Origin: Litomosoides sigmodontis
Lineage: Eukaryota > Nematoda > Chromadorea > Rhabditida > Onchocercidae
Reading direction: 5' to 3'
Assembly: GCA_963070105.1 (NCBI GenBank)
Contig: OY718807.1
Location: 9,486,483-9,550,482 of the forward strand
Length of the DNA: 64,000 bases
The notes under the pieces are model-generated. The model had not been told where the DNA came from. It saw nothing but the letters and a program-made list of their open reading frames with translations, and did not search any database. This document shows positions 27,501-42,500 of this stretch, in pieces; the first letter of the stretch is position 1, and the number at the start of each line of letters is the position of its first letter. Both the position numbers and the translations under genes were made by a program.

Positions 27501-30500
27501 TGAATGCTTATAATGATAAGTGACTTCAGAGTACTTCAAGTGGCACCTTTTGCTGGACGCATAGCAGCTCTTGAAGAACTGCATGTGGTTTTGCACAATA
27601 CGGCTTCGGAATTTCGGCAGGTGCACAATTTTCCCAAAATTTAATTGCCCGTTATTCTATTGCCTCAACTAGTACTTTTACGCTACTCTATGAGTTCAAA
27701 TATTTCCGTAGTTATCATATAATACTCAGATCTAAAGAAATACGCAAAACTGAAATTTATTTATGCAAAAGTTGGGTGGTTAGTTTGTACATATTATAAG
27801 CGTAGTTTTTTCAGGATGTATTCTTACCGTTCTTTCAGCAAGAGTTAGTAATTTCGATGAATGATTTGACGGAATGGTTGAGGAAGCAGCATCTTATCGA
27901 AATATTGGTTCGTGATAATTTGCATCATCCATCATATTGCGAAAGGTTTCTGCATTTATTTATCTTTACTAAGCTTCTATTGGATTATTTTTCTATTGGT
28001 AAATGATGACTGAAAACGGAAAATGCTCTTTTCTTTAAGAATAATTTGATAATTTCAGATTGGAAAGAGTATTCCGGGTGCTACTAGAAAGAAATGCTAT
28101 AACAATTGACGATTTGGATATTTTATGGAATGTACAGCGTGAAAAACATGATGTAATTCAGCGAAATGTTCATGACTTAATAGCGAAATTGGTTAATGGA
28201 TTGAACAGTCTATTACAAAAGCATTTGTTTGAACGTATGAAGGTGGGACTTCAAATTTCCCTTCATTCACAAGTTTAACTTTTAGTCATGAAGAGATCTG
28301 TTTATTTAGAGTTTTAAGTTTGTAAAGATTTTATAAACTCGGTTAATCACTTCTTGATTTAACTAACTTTATTAGCAGTAGGGATCTAGGTTTTTAAATC
28401 CAAAATTTAGAAAGTTGGAATTGAAAGTTGAGAAGCAAAATTACAAGTAGTCAATCATGCGAATTATATATATTAAGGAGAGTTGGACAAAGTCATCATC
28501 AAGACAGCGAACACTTTTGCTCGATCTTATACGTCGAATTGGTGTCGATTTCAGCAGTCTTACCGAAAAGGCAAGTTATAATTTATTTGCATAGAACATT
28601 TTAATGATAAATAGCGATATGCAGTTAAGGACAAGACAGAGAGCTTTCATTTAATGATTTCTTTTGATTCATGTTAAGCGTATTTCTGAGAAAAAATCGA
28701 AGGAATCAAAAAACAATCTGCATACTCCGTCTTTTTGTAATCAATTTTTACTATTCTATATCCAGGAATAGCAGTAGCTAAATATATATTATATGGAATT
28801 GCGGGATGTCACAATATGTCACATGCTACAACTAAATCAGGAAATTATACTGTTTGCCTAATAGCGCATTGCAATGAATAGTCAACGTTATTTCCATCAT
28901 TTTTTTTAATTCTCTGCTACTTCAAAATTTGCAGGAATTAACTACAAAATCCCTTTCGCTGCTGTGGGATTTGTTCCATGATGAGCGGTTGCCTGTAGAA
29001 ATGATTGATGCAGCTCTCGAAGCACATTTTAATGTATTAGAAAGTGCAGTACCCGCAGAAGAATTAAGACGACATTACATCGAACGCTGTATTGATGAAT
29101 TACTTCTGGATTCAGGTAGTCCGTTTAAGATCGTAATGTAATTGAAAAAGGTTTTGGTATCGAGACTGTGAAGTGCAGGGAAGTAAATCATATAAAACGT
29201 TTTGTTTGTTCTCAAAATAATTTGTTTTGGTTGAAATATGTGGCTTACTAATTGATTTTGTTAAGCAGAAGTAGTACAATGTCATGTAATTTTCTGAAAT
29301 CAATTTTGAGGAGTTCACAATCGCCAGATTTTCTAGCTTTAGGTGATCGGCAGAGTAATCTTTTTTGAACATTTTTTGCTTTAGTACAATGTATTTTAAT
29401 CAGTGATAGATTGAAATGTCACGTTGTTTTTGAGATAATTACTTTTTCAAGGAAGTCGTAGAAATACCAATAACTTTACATCTTTTTCAGTGTTCGTACT
29501 TCCGGCATTAAAACATATGCAGCGATTAATGACTCTAATGCCGGAATGTGACTATAGTACAGGGAGAAAAGTAACACGGTAAGCTATCGGATACTGTTAC
29601 TTAAAATTTTTTTACAAATACAAATAATTTTTTGTCTTTCTACGTTAAAGCATGTTGGTTTATGCAGTGCTGGAAAAGATATGCAGCGTTGTAGATGGTG
29701 CAAATAAATTTAATATATTTTGAAACTCAATAAACTCGCTTATTTGGGCAGTACTGGAAAGATGATGTAAAGAGAATATACAAAAAAAGATGAATGAGTG
29801 ATAGTACAAATGATAATTATCAAGGATGAAGTCGGGAAGAGATAACGAACGATAAAGCAGTGTTTTTTATCTTTGTCACTTTCGTTGTTTCAAAATTCGT
29901 AACGAATATCTGGAAATTAATGTTTCCCTTTAAGGGCTGAATATATTGCAACTGTACAACAAGATACAGAGCTGTGCTCAAGATTATCTACAAATGTTGC
30001 TATATATATGGAAAAAGTACGCAATGTCGTGGTATGCATCTTCCATAGCACTTTTACTATCTTAGGCATTGTTCATTTTTCACACCAAGAGATATAATTT
30101 TTTAAGTTCCCCCTCATAAGTTGTGATTCAGCGAATGTGTACTGCAGCTGTTTTTAAATTATTGATCATATTTTGCTCCATTTATCGTATCTGTCTGTGT
30201 TAATACTTTCAGAATGATCGACCTCATGTTTATGCCGTTGTAGACGACGCAAGTAGTTTAGTGTTTGTCGGTCGTTACACGCATGGAGATAATCTACGAA
30301 TTCGGCTGAGCTTTTTGCACTTTCTTCTCTCTGATGGACAGCTTTGGCTTATGACACCACAGGTTCACTGTGCTTTACATTCGTCATAAAGTTTGATGTG
30401 CGAAGTTCTCCAATGAATAGTTACAGGCAAATGAATTATGGGATGCTCTCATTGTCCGATCAGTATTTGACTATGAGCGTACATATGGATTCCAACTATT

Positions 30501-33500
30501 TGGTACAATGCAAGATCAAGAAGACATCGACCCAAAAGCACTTGACCAACTTTTTACATGTATAATGCTTGAAGTCGTCTTTAACTTTTAGGGATTTAAA
30601 TCTTGTAGCTGTATTCTGAACGGTAAAGTCATTGGATGATCTTGAAAGTAATGCTTCCAGTGGAGAGAAGGAAAGGACAACAAATGTGTCTGTAAATGAT
30701 AATTTTTAAGAAAAGTTTTGAGCCAGTTGTTACTCTGTAACCGACGCGTTCTGTAACCCAGTAACACAAGGCGATTATCCTAAGATGGTGCTTCATATGA
30801 TTGCTCACAACTTATTTTTAATCTACATTTGCAAATGCCAAAAGATTAAGTTTCAGCTCGAATTCTGAAACTTCCAGTTGAAATGCTAAACGAAGAAGGT
30901 TTTTCATGCTTCAAAATCTTTTGGACTTCAGTAAATAAAAAGCACAGTAAGCTGTTTCAACCTACTGAAGGAATATCGCATTATTTGATGTGTGATTTTG
31001 ATCTTGAGGTAAGTAAACATACAATTTTCGTTCACATAAATATAGAAACGTGGGAACATGTAGAAACACATGAAGCAAAACACAAAAAATATATCACTAG
31101 TTTAAAATATGTTTGAAAAGTAATACTGTTTGTATTTGAAACTAATATTGGCAAGTGGGTTATGCCAATTGATGAAGGACAACAAGTGAGTTAATATTAT
31201 GAGCAGCAATTTTTTGAAATTTATGAAAGTTTCTTTTCGTTCTGTGCCACAGATTTACCATTTTATTCCACTGTTGATGGTTTTTTTTTTAATTTTAGTT
31301 AGAATTTCAAATGCGATTGTAAGCAAAATCCTTTGAATAATAAAACAGGATTTGAGAACATGAAACTAATTTTTTGCAGTGGTTTCTTTCGTACAGTTCG
31401 TTTTAAATATTGAGTCTATTTCCGATCGCATTTGCTTCTTCTTAAGCAAGTTTTGCAAGCTGGATTAATGTTATTCATAGAGCCCGAACATTCCCTTAAA
31501 TTTCGATTTTTTTTTTAACATTTTCTATATTTCCAGGGAATGGATTATTTATGGGAAATCATGCTGCAAGGTCGTGCCGAAGTATCGCATTTAGCAATTT
31601 CATTGTGGGTCGAAATTTTGGCAAATCCTCATACTGCAATGATCTCTGATTTTGCTCATTTGATTCAAATTGTAGTTAATAAATGGTTAGGTTCTCTTTC
31701 AGTTTAGAGTGTAGTTGAAAGGCATTTTCCTTGCTTAATTGCTGTATTTGAGAGTAAATACTCCAGCAAAGCTGTCATGGAAAAAAATGGAAGTAGATTC
31801 GGGTGAGGTAAGCCGAAATCTGAATAAATAGGAGATTAAGGTAAAATAAAAATATTGTTTTAGTTTCGTAATGCTGAAAATGAAACATGACGACCTCATC
31901 AAAGGCGATTATAGTGACGACAAAAAAATGAAAATGCTCGATCGTATGGGTAGAATCTTAACGGTAACTTTTTAATTCAATAGGTGCATTTATTAATAGC
32001 AATGTTAATAAATGGATGTATACAGTGAGAACTTCTGTGTGCATTAAATATCCTCTTGATCTTTTGTAACTAGCTCAAGCTAACTGCATACTTTATAGAA
32101 AATATGTTTTTAATACTACTTCGTCAAAGTTTCAGGCTCTCAATTCGTATATCTGTGTATTCGACGATGATTATTATACACCCGAAAGATCTCAACAACC
32201 ACTTCGTAAGGCGGGTTTAGGACGATGCTTTGTATTACCATTTGTTTTATCAGGTATTTTTTAAATCCGATTAGAATAAGAAGCTCTATTTGAAGTTTTT
32301 AAACCTGCGCTTCTCTCTTTTAATAATGAGCTCTTCCAAGTATCGATGCCCAATTCAGCCTTTTGTTGGCTAAAAAATATAAACAATTAGATTATGAAGA
32401 CCGATGCTATTTACATAAAGGCAAATGGTTATTAGGTTATGTTAGATTTGTCTCTTTATTATTTAACTAAATATCGGGAATGCACGATAAATTTTGTTTT
32501 AACACGGATAAAGGATTTTTTTAATTGTGATCAACACAGATAATTTATTCAAAAAAGAAATTCTATATGTTTGCTGACATTACTAGATCAAGCCAATTTA
32601 ACTTCTGAATCATTTAGATGAGAAACTGCTCAATGGAATCGACACGAACTGTGAGCTCATATTCATTTAATGTTTAAGTTTATTCTTTGTGGGATTTGTT
32701 TCTTTATTAGAATTATCAACAACTTCTTTCTTTTTTGTTTTGTTGGCATACGTTTAAATTTCATTGCAATCATCCGCGCGATGTTTTCAATTTTGTTATT
32801 TTTCCACTCATTTTCAAAGCCATAAAGTTAAGTGCAACTGTACTTCAGCATCAATAGTACAAGATGAAGATCACGGTATCCCAGTTCACTCCACTATGCC
32901 ACTTTCAGCAATGAAACTCAAGGTTTATAGTAGTTTTTTTTTTTTAAAAAAAAATGGGATGGAAGCAATTTACTTTCATCTTGGAGATGATTTAAGTGCT
33001 TTATCGACTCATTCGCGGTGTTTTGAGATTAACATTAGGATGCAGAAAAAGTCGGAATTTTCCGGAAGTATGATCATGAATATCATAAATACAGCATTTT
33101 CTGGTTTTTCGAGGTCACCAATTCCAGATTGATGATAAATTACGATATTTGGATGGCTGCAGTATTGCCGGATTACTTGTACCAATGCAGTTAACAATTC
33201 AGTCGTTTAATCCACCAGAATCAAGAACACTGTACCCTTCCGATCGTCGTAAAACACTTGATGAATTAGGAATAGATTCCAATTGCCATATTATAATTCG
33301 TTTTCAAAATCATCCATGTACGTGGAATAATCGGCTAGCCAGCGCTGATTCGAGTCCTGATCAAACATTTGCTTGCTGGTTTGGATTTCTTATTTTTGAA
33401 ATTTTATCTTTTAAAAACAAATTAGGTGTTTTTTAAATTGATTTTTTATTTTAAGTGGTGCATGTTGAGTAGTGTTCTGTATTCAGGAATGAAGGGAAAA

Positions 33501-36500
33501 CAGCTGGTAATGAAGAAAATGAGCGTATTTTACCAGGCGCTGTAATAGCTGCAAATCCAGACCATGTTCGATTTCTTTATACCCTAGCGGACATCGGTTA
33601 TGCATATGGGAATGATTATTTGAGGAAATCTGCCACCGACGTGTTAAAGTATTTTTTTTGCCTTTCGATTTTTAAACCCCGAGATTTTTTATACTTAACT
33701 CATATTTGTAGATTTTCTCAGCTAAATCTTGTGAAAATTTTCAGTCAAATACCGCCAGACACGATGTCGATAACGGTGCTGAAAGAATTAGTGGAGTCAA
33801 GACGATTGTTTGATCTGCTACCATCCGAATCATCTAACAATGTATTGCATCTTTTACGCGTGCTGCATTCCTTACTTTTGCCTTGCAATGGACATTTCAT
33901 GACGGAGGCTACAGAGTTCCAAGTTTGCTTTTTGAATATTAGTTTTTTATCTCAGAGTTTTGTTGCGCTCCAAGGTCAATGTGAAAACGGCTGCAAAATG
34001 TCATTTGTGGCGGTCACAACATTGTTAGTATGGGGCTCACCTATTTTTTTCCCTGTTGTGAAGTGTTTTGTTTCAGATTCTTTTCCTTACATCACCAAGT
34101 TGTTTGGCAGTGTTTTCATTCCTAGAAGATCCGCAAATCTTATGTCGATGGGATGAATATGCTTGCACTGCAGCTGTTTGGTGGTTAGCAAATATAGCGA
34201 AATTTGTTCTCTTCGTTGCTGCACGCTTAAAAGTATTCTCATTTATTTTCATTTCTAACACAGTTGCCCCTTCATTTGTGAGTATTCCGTCATAATGATT
34301 TTCTTCCTTCAGGGGATGATGTCATCTATGGTTTTCTTCTTGCTGTTTTAAATTAGTCTAATTAATGTCTTTTTAGTATTTAAGAACCGCCGATGGGAAA
34401 GTAGATAAGTGTTTTGAAACGAGTCGAATTATCGATCGTGAACAAGCAATTTTTAAAGAGGTAGCATTTCATATAACGTCATGTAAATTAGCGGTGCTTT
34501 TTTTAATTACTGAACTGCGAAGAAGTGAAATTCATGTTGTAATACTACGAGCTAAAGAAATTGTTATTAGTTGTATTCAAGGAGATGCAGTTCGAAATGA
34601 AATTTATTCAATTAAATTGAATTTTTATATAGTGCTGTAGAATATCATTGCTATATTGAGTTGAAAATTTTAAAGTTTTCTATTTTATTTAACACTCCCT
34701 CACTGTCTTTATAGCTTTGCTGTACTGTTGCGCGTGATCTTAGTAGTCGTGTCGACGAGAATCCTAAAACGATTGAAGCAATTTCGCAATTATTTAACGC
34801 AGACATCAGGCGGATTGAATGTCTCCTACGGCTCGCGTGGGCTGTTGGTTCACGAAATATACCTTTACGTCCTATGTCAGGGGGGTTGGCAAAAGATTCA
34901 TCTATTGAAACAATCCGGCTTTCACAACCTGCAGCTTTCATGCTGGTGATTTATTTCGCAAAACTTTGGATTTTTCCGTGATCTAAATTAATTTTTTTTT
35001 CAACCAAAAACAAGCTATTAGTTTTTACTCTTTACGCAGCATTTCATGAATAACGAATTCAGAATGTCATTTTTTAGAAGTGTAACGATAAAATGATTGC
35101 CAGTTTTTCAGGAAGAACCAACAGAATGCTTGTTAGATGCATTTGCCATAGAGGTCATCAGTGGAGATGCAACATCGGAAGTTCTCAAAATCATCCATCT
35201 ATGGAATCTTCTCGTATCAGATTTGTTGTTTTGCAAAAGCTCGTATGTCTTATTGCATTTTTAGGAAAGTTCATGCCAATTAATTTGACTTCCTCGGTTG
35301 TATCGAAAATTCTAATTTTACGCCGGTACAAATTCGTCATTCGCACTATAGATTTAGCAAAGGAACTCTGTTAAAATTAGGGATATTTATATATTTTTAA
35401 AATTACGGTGATTTAGTGATTACTTCTTTCGAAAACTTCCATTATTTCAGGGTAATACGGCGCTATTTCTCAGCCTTAGTTGGACGAATGGTATGTCGTA
35501 TGGGTTTGGCAGAGCAACAGCTTGCATCAACATTATTACAACTACTTTTCAACAAACTGGAAGAGAGTGATGAAAAGCTGATGAAGAATGCAGAATTTTT
35601 TATTTTATTGTGCAGGTTTGATGAACATCTGGATTATCTACTTCAATAGTGTTCATAGAAGAGTATACAGGACTCATAAAAGTGCTTAAAGACTTCAGAT
35701 TTTAGTAACAGCAAAATTCGTCTTAGATCTATTTCGTCATACTGTTTGAAGTTTTGTTTTACTTTATCAATAAATATATGAGTTTTTTAATTTTAAGCCT
35801 GCTGGATCACTGCAGAAGCAATCAAATTTACGTTGGCAATGTAATGCAGCAAACAGAAAAGGTGTTGGATTGGTTAGATCGTGCAAAGGTAGCACATTTG
35901 AAAGTTGAATTTTTATTTTATCTCAAGTGTTATTGAAACTGAGCTTGATATCTTTCCAAATGGCATTCTACATACGATTTTCAGTCACTGGAAGTAAATT
36001 TATACTTTCTAGGTGCTTTTCAAAGATACTTTTATATTCCAACCATTTTAGCAGCACACTATTGCAAATCAGGAAAGTTACCCTGACGATAATTCACTAA
36101 TTGGACGACTGGAGGTATGTCGTAGCTTACTGGGGTTTCTTACAAACGAGGAGAAAGTTATGATTGGTTCGGAACCTAATGGTACACAGCTGGTGAAGGT
36201 AGTTCTTTGATTTCCTTGACGAATGAAAATCAATATTTCGTTTTCTTTTGAGAACTTTTAATATGTCGGAGACAATTTTATGAAGCAATTAAGTACTTTT
36301 CCGTTCTGATTTACAGCAATTGCTCGATGAGTTTATTTTACCATCTTCGCGAACTTACGTGAATTTGATGCGGCAAAGAGATAACGATATCGATATTCAT
36401 ATGCAGCGTTCAGTGACACATTCAGCAATTCCGAGAGGTGATAAGTATTAAAATGATGAGATTATTTCACTTGCAATTCAACTAATTCACAAATGACGAA

Positions 36501-39500
36501 CAATAAATTTTCTTTGAGATCAGGTTAAGATTCGTAATCAAGATTCAATAATTAAGCAGGGTTTGTCACATCGCTGTGGATTGACTTATCAAGTTCTTCA
36601 TTCGAATTTTGATATTCTAATCAGTTATTAACACTTCAGGTATAGATGAGTCAGATAAGGTCTTACCACGTTCAGAAACAATGGGACCACTACTTTCCTC
36701 TCGTTCGATTCCAGTATGTGGTACCAATGAAAGTGCCAAAGCAGCGTACAGTCTGCTCGTTGCCCTTTGTGACACAACACCGCTTAACTATCGATGCATA
36801 GTTGAAAATCTTCTTGAGCTTTTCTACTCAGGTGCTTTTCCATTGCTTCGTACCATTTTTTTTATTGTTTTTTTTTTGTTAGGCTTTATAAATGATGCTG
36901 GCCCGTATCCTGTTCGCTTTTAAGTTCAATAAGTACATTTGTAGAGCTAATTCCTACAATGAATATTGAGTGGGAATATATGCCCGGTTATTCCATTCGT
37001 TCACCGAACAGTTATGTGGGACTGAAGAATGGTGGAGCTACTTGTTATATGAATTCTGTATTCCAACAGGTATTTTATCTTCATCAAGATATGTCGAATG
37101 AATTCAGTTCTTATGAATTCAATTCAATTCTTATCTCTAGCTCGAAAGCTGTGTGTTATTATTACTAAAATGATGTGAAAATGTACTTTCTTCTCCTGCT
37201 TCGACAGCTGTATATTCAAATTAACACAGGAGTCAGTCTTATGAATATGAGAAGCCAAGGTTCAAAATATCCCATTCTAGCAAGTTTATAAGTATTACTT
37301 CAGCCTCGAGCTTGGCAGTGTCTTGACTCCTCTTGTAGTACTATCCACCATATGAAATATGTTATTAAGCAGTTTCGTTTTATAGATATTCATGATTGAA
37401 CCATTGCGCAATGTTGTTATCAATGCTAATTTCGCTGATGATATGAACGTCGATGAAATGGTTACAAATGTAAGCTCATATTTTTCAAAAGGAATTTGCT
37501 ATTGTTGATAAGCAACCTTTAATTCACTGTTTTTCAGGAGTATAATGTTTCGGAGGAGCACTACCATGCAACAATTTTGAAAGCAGTGCAATCAATTTTT
37601 GCACATTTACTTGGCTCTGAAATGCAGTTCTACTCTCCAAAATTCTTCTGGAAACATTTTCGGTTGGCGAATTATCATTTACGTTTTCATGGACTTTCAG
37701 AATTCATTTAAATGAAAAAGCCATATTTTAGATTCTATGGTCAAGCAGTAAACGTAAGAGAGCAGCAGGATGCTTTGGAATTTTATAACGCTCTTTTTGA
37801 TTCTATAGATGAAGGTCTTAAGAAGTTGGGGGAAGCCCCAATTTGTGAGAATTTATTTGGCGGGACATTTGCTGACCAGAAGATTTGCAAAGATTGCCCA
37901 CATAGGTATTAAATCTTGTTTTATTTTTCTATATTATAGTGTTTTTAAAGGATATAAGCACTTATCCTACATTGTAAATTCGTAATATCGTTTTAAAATC
38001 GCGACTTCTGCATTCCCCTATTGCGTACAATTTCATATCCGATTTCGGATGGGAGAAAAAAAGACTTTTCTGTTCTTGTCAATGCTTTTTTTTGTTTTAT
38101 TTTTGTATTTTATATGATTTTTTGGTGGAAAATATCTAGATATCAACGCGAAGAACCGTTTACGTCAATCTCAGTTGACGTGCGATCTCATAATAACCTT
38201 CTTGATTCCCTCAAAGAATATGTAAAAGGAGATTTATTGAACAACGATAATGCGTATCTGTGTGAGGAATGTAATAAGAAAGTAGGTTTTCCAGACCATT
38301 TTAAACTGCAAATTTAAGTTAACCTTTCAGTTTTTCTGCAGTGAAGGATGATGATAAAACAAAGAGCAAAAAAATGGGATTCATTTTTTCGTCATGGTGC
38401 TATTTTATGTGTAGAATTCAGAGTAGGAAGAGGGGTAGTGATCGCATTAAATAATAAGCTGACGACTAAGACTGATGGTCAGTGTTTTATAGGTAACAGC
38501 AGTAAAGCGATTATGTGTTGCTAGATTACCGCCTTATTTGACGATACAGCTGAAAAGATTTGATTTTGATTGGGAACGTGATTCATCACAAAAATACAAC
38601 GATTATTTCGAATTTCCAATTGATCTGGATATGATGCCTTTTACTGTTCATGGATTAGCTCAAACTGAAGGTTTTTTTTTTTTGCATTCGTACTTATTCT
38701 TTCTGATCTTTAAAATACTTTAAAGCCTAACAACACTGCTCAAAAATAAATATTTCGGACTTCTATGAGTATCAAACACATATTGCTAACAATATGCATT
38801 TAGTAGCACCAATCTTAGTATGCTTTTTTTTCTAATTATTTTTTCCCCGAATACGATATCACGTCCTTCATTGCTTATTTGCAGGAGAAATTTCGAAAGA
38901 GGAGTTGATGCATTCATCGGTAATCGATAGCGGTCGAGGTCTTTTTTTCTCAATATTTTCTTGGAGAATGTTTATGCGGGTTTTCATTAGTAGAAAATAT
39001 AGTTAGGGAAAAAAATAGTTGCCTTAACAGCATACATAATATAGAGGATCAGTTTTACAACTTGGAGGCTTGATTTTCTTTCCTTTGTGATTAGAATGTA
39101 TTTTAATTACGATTGTAGGCACGTCCGAAAGAGCATCACCGGAAACAAACGATGTTTATGGTGCTGCGAGCACGTCTACGTCAGAAGTCAGGCTGGATGA
39201 TAAGTTTGTTATTATTTTACGGTGTTTTATTAACTAGTTTTGGATGGCAATTATAATAGTACGAGTTACTTTAGTAATACGAAATATGGCTTACGTGGAG
39301 TGATTGTACATTCTGGACAAGCTAATGGTGGTCATTATTATTCATTCATTCGTTCTGAAGAAGATGGTGGCCGTTGGTTCAAATTCGATGATGTTGACGT
39401 AACTGAGTGGCATTTGAACAAAGAGGTGAATTTTTACAAAATAGTTCGTGAAACAGTTAACTCTCACTATATTAGCTGAAAGTTGATGTATGGTTAGGTT

Positions 39501-42500
39501 TTTTACTGATTTAAATTGTTTCATTACTGATCCCTTGTTGTTCATTTTTTCTCATTTATTTAGGGCTTGAATTCTTAAAACAAATTAAAGCTTATGTATT
39601 GGCGTCAGTATGAATTTAGATGATAATTTTTGGGTGCATACTGACAAAGTTAATTGGATGTTTTAAATTCTTGTATGCTTTTAGGAAATGCAAAATATGT
39701 GGTTTGGTGGTGAGTACATCGCAGATGGATATGAGAACAGCAGCCATTACCAGAAAAAACGACAGAAGCGCTGGTGGAATGCTTATTTACTCATTTACGA
39801 AAAGGTTTTCGCATAATTTTCCAAATTTCAAATTTCTGTTCAACTGCTGTTCCACTTTGGAATTTTATTCCTATAATTTCTTTATGGAATGTTAGAAGAT
39901 TAACTAATACTTTTTATTTTTTGTAGACGTCAACAAATGTTGCTTCTGTGGCGTCATCATCAGCGGAGCTAACAACTTCTTCCACACAGCCATCACATTC
40001 GTCCTCCAATAGCCCATTCAGCTTGGATAAAAAAATAAGTGCCATGTCCATTAGTGAGTTTTGCCTTTTTGTTGTGATTTTGCTTAATTCTTTAAAACGA
40101 AATACTACCTAGAAGTTGTAACTATTCGGGATCTACTCACTTTGAAGACAAAATCAAGATATGTAAAGATTTAAGATTGATTTTGCACCATCAAGTTGTT
40201 CTGAGACTAATACCGTTACCATATACCTTATAAGGCACCTTATAAAAGTAGCAGATGAATGAAACAGAGAGTACACATTTGTTTCAGGCACTCGTATCCG
40301 ACAGATGCCTCCAAAACTGGAAGCGTTGGTTCGTGGTAAAAACACTTATGCTATGCATGAACGCTCTCAGTAAGTCGAAAATTTTTGGAAAATTGATTTT
40401 TAAATTCAAGTAAAAGAGGTTTCTCTGCTAAAGTTTTTCCCCTGTACTTTCAACTTTATTTCCGATCGGTGTCGTTCATGTAAGCACATAGGAAGCTTTT
40501 TTATATAGCAATATATACGGACGAGTAACTAAGAAGTACATCATTGGATAACTTAAAAGCATATTGTGTAAGATCATAGATCCGAAGGTATACCAGTCAC
40601 TTTCTTGAATCGATATATGATTCGAGTTTGAGAATATGATTAGTATACTGGATATTATAAGCTGGATACCGGCGTAGATTATTAATTAGAGATACTTCAA
40701 TGAAGCATTAGGACAGGTTAAGTTTTTGAGATGTAAATTATTTAAATATTTAATCAAAAAAGTTTTGTCTGCAATAGCTAATAAATTTCATGTGTTTATT
40801 ATTGTAAGAATTTTGGAGCATAAAGTAAAGTACAACAAATTTCCAGGTATACTCCGAATTACTTCCAATTCATTCGGGACATATGCTCACGAGCAGTGCA
40901 AATGATTTCTCGAATAAATGTCGAACTTCAGGAGTAAGGCTTTGCAATCAGTATTCTTTTTGTAGGCATTTTAAGCATTGAAAATCTGAATTTCCGATCA
41001 ATATTACATTTGTAGAAGCCAATGTATTGCAAAATATTGTTGTTATATCATTCATTACTTTTCTGCAGTGATTATTATTTGCTAACGACAAAACTGCTGA
41101 GCAAGTTTCTATTTTCAACTGGTCTACGAGCAAAGAAAACATTACGGTAAGAGATTTAACCAGCCAATGGAGAAATCCGCATCTGCTTCGCTCGTCTGTA
41201 TTGTCTTCGGTGTTTCTCATTTTTTGCATGCTAGTTATAAAATTTTTAATCTTCTAAATATTTATTTTATTTTTATTCGCTCTTATTTGCCGTAAAAAAT
41301 AAATTCAGCTCGGGTAATGTGATAGAATGGCAAAAAACTTATGAAATATTGTTTGCATCATCAAAGTCGTCGCGTGGATGGTTTATTTGTAATATTATGT
41401 TTCAATCTAAAATGGTTGTTTTATATCTTCTTACCGCGCCTTCGACTGATGTAAGTAATAATTTTTTAACACCTAAAATTCCACAGCTGTGGAGAACAAG
41501 GATTACATTCGTAACCTATTTCTTTTGTGATGCGATGGATGTCATTTAATTATGTGCATATCGTTAGGACATGTTGGGCAGATGCAGCGAGTTTCGTTTT
41601 CCCCCAAAATTTAGCTAGTTTATGCAAATAGTTTTGTTTACTGAATACATAGTTATATATAATTATGTGTATGTTTGTATCTAATTATGTTTTGAATTTC
41701 AACGTTCTTCTATATTTCATTTTAGGTGCGATATTTCTTCACAAATATATTTGTAGCACTTTTGAATGCAACGGCACATGATTATTGTGATGTTATTCGG
41801 CCGTATATGCGTAAGTCTTAGAGCGATGGGTGGGAATCTTCTTTAGAAAGGAAATCTAAATGTTGGCATTGCGAACTAAAATCGTTGTTGTTTTAATTGA
41901 ATACGTAGCTTGCACTTTTTTTCGGTAATTTCTAGTCTCTTATTTTGAGCTAATTTGAAAAAATTTTCCCTGTGAAATATTTTTTGCGATTTAGATAGCA
42001 ATTTCAAAAACATAGATGTTAATTATTGTAACATTTCAGTTGCAGGAGATTGCCCTGACTTCAAAATTGAAGCTGTTTATAAAGCGGGTGATACTATATC
42101 TGATATGTTTATTACCTTGTTACTTATCATTCCTCGCAACTATTTCACCGAATTTAGCACTCATCCTACGCAATATATAGCTTTGTTCAATCTTTATGCT
42201 TTATCGGGTTTAGAGCAGGTATTTACGTGTTTTTGTGTTTTCCATTTCCGTGCTCTTACTTCACCTGAATTTTCAGGAAGTTTACCATTATTGCTGTTTG
42301 ACCGTCACGAATTCTTTTTCTTAACAAGTGGACAGAGTGCACTGTTTACAAAATCCCAATGAATGCCGTGCTGTTTACTTTTGAGAAAGACTCATTTCAG
42401 AAACGACAACTAGTGCGAAAAGGTGTCTTGCATGCATTATTAGTGCTCATTTCGCGTGATGATTACCACATCAAAGTGATTTATCAAGATAGTTCCAAAC

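Larger units (their letters stand above)
21550..28242 (+). other. USP9X: USP9X exons 1-14: N-terminal region
   Basis: Exons: 21550-21649, 22031-22166, 22611-22710, 23275-23491, 24431-24665, 24940-25013, 25268-25380, 25827-25909, 26397-26505, 26827-27027, 27149-27336, 27530-27620, 27815-27945, 28059-28242. Exons 1-4 encode an acidic, Ser-rich leader with no family match that I can see (residues 1 to about 185). Family similarity starts in exon 5 ([18 protein letters not shown]) and is strong from exon 6. Exon 14 holds [12 protein letters not shown] and NVHDLIAKL, highly conserved in the family. Exon 13 may start at 27839 instead, after a better CTTTCAG acceptor; that would drop eight residues absent from the vertebrate protein. 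Confidence 0.85.

Noticed and set aside
32764..32848. Upstream extension of the frame before USP9X exon 26
   Set aside because: The TACTTCAG acceptor at 32848 gives the right phase after exon 25; the upstream part would break the frame.
42359..42400. Extension of USP9X exon 56 upstream of 42401
   Set aside because: Joining exon 55 directly to 42401 after CATTTCAG restores the family alignment at phase 0.
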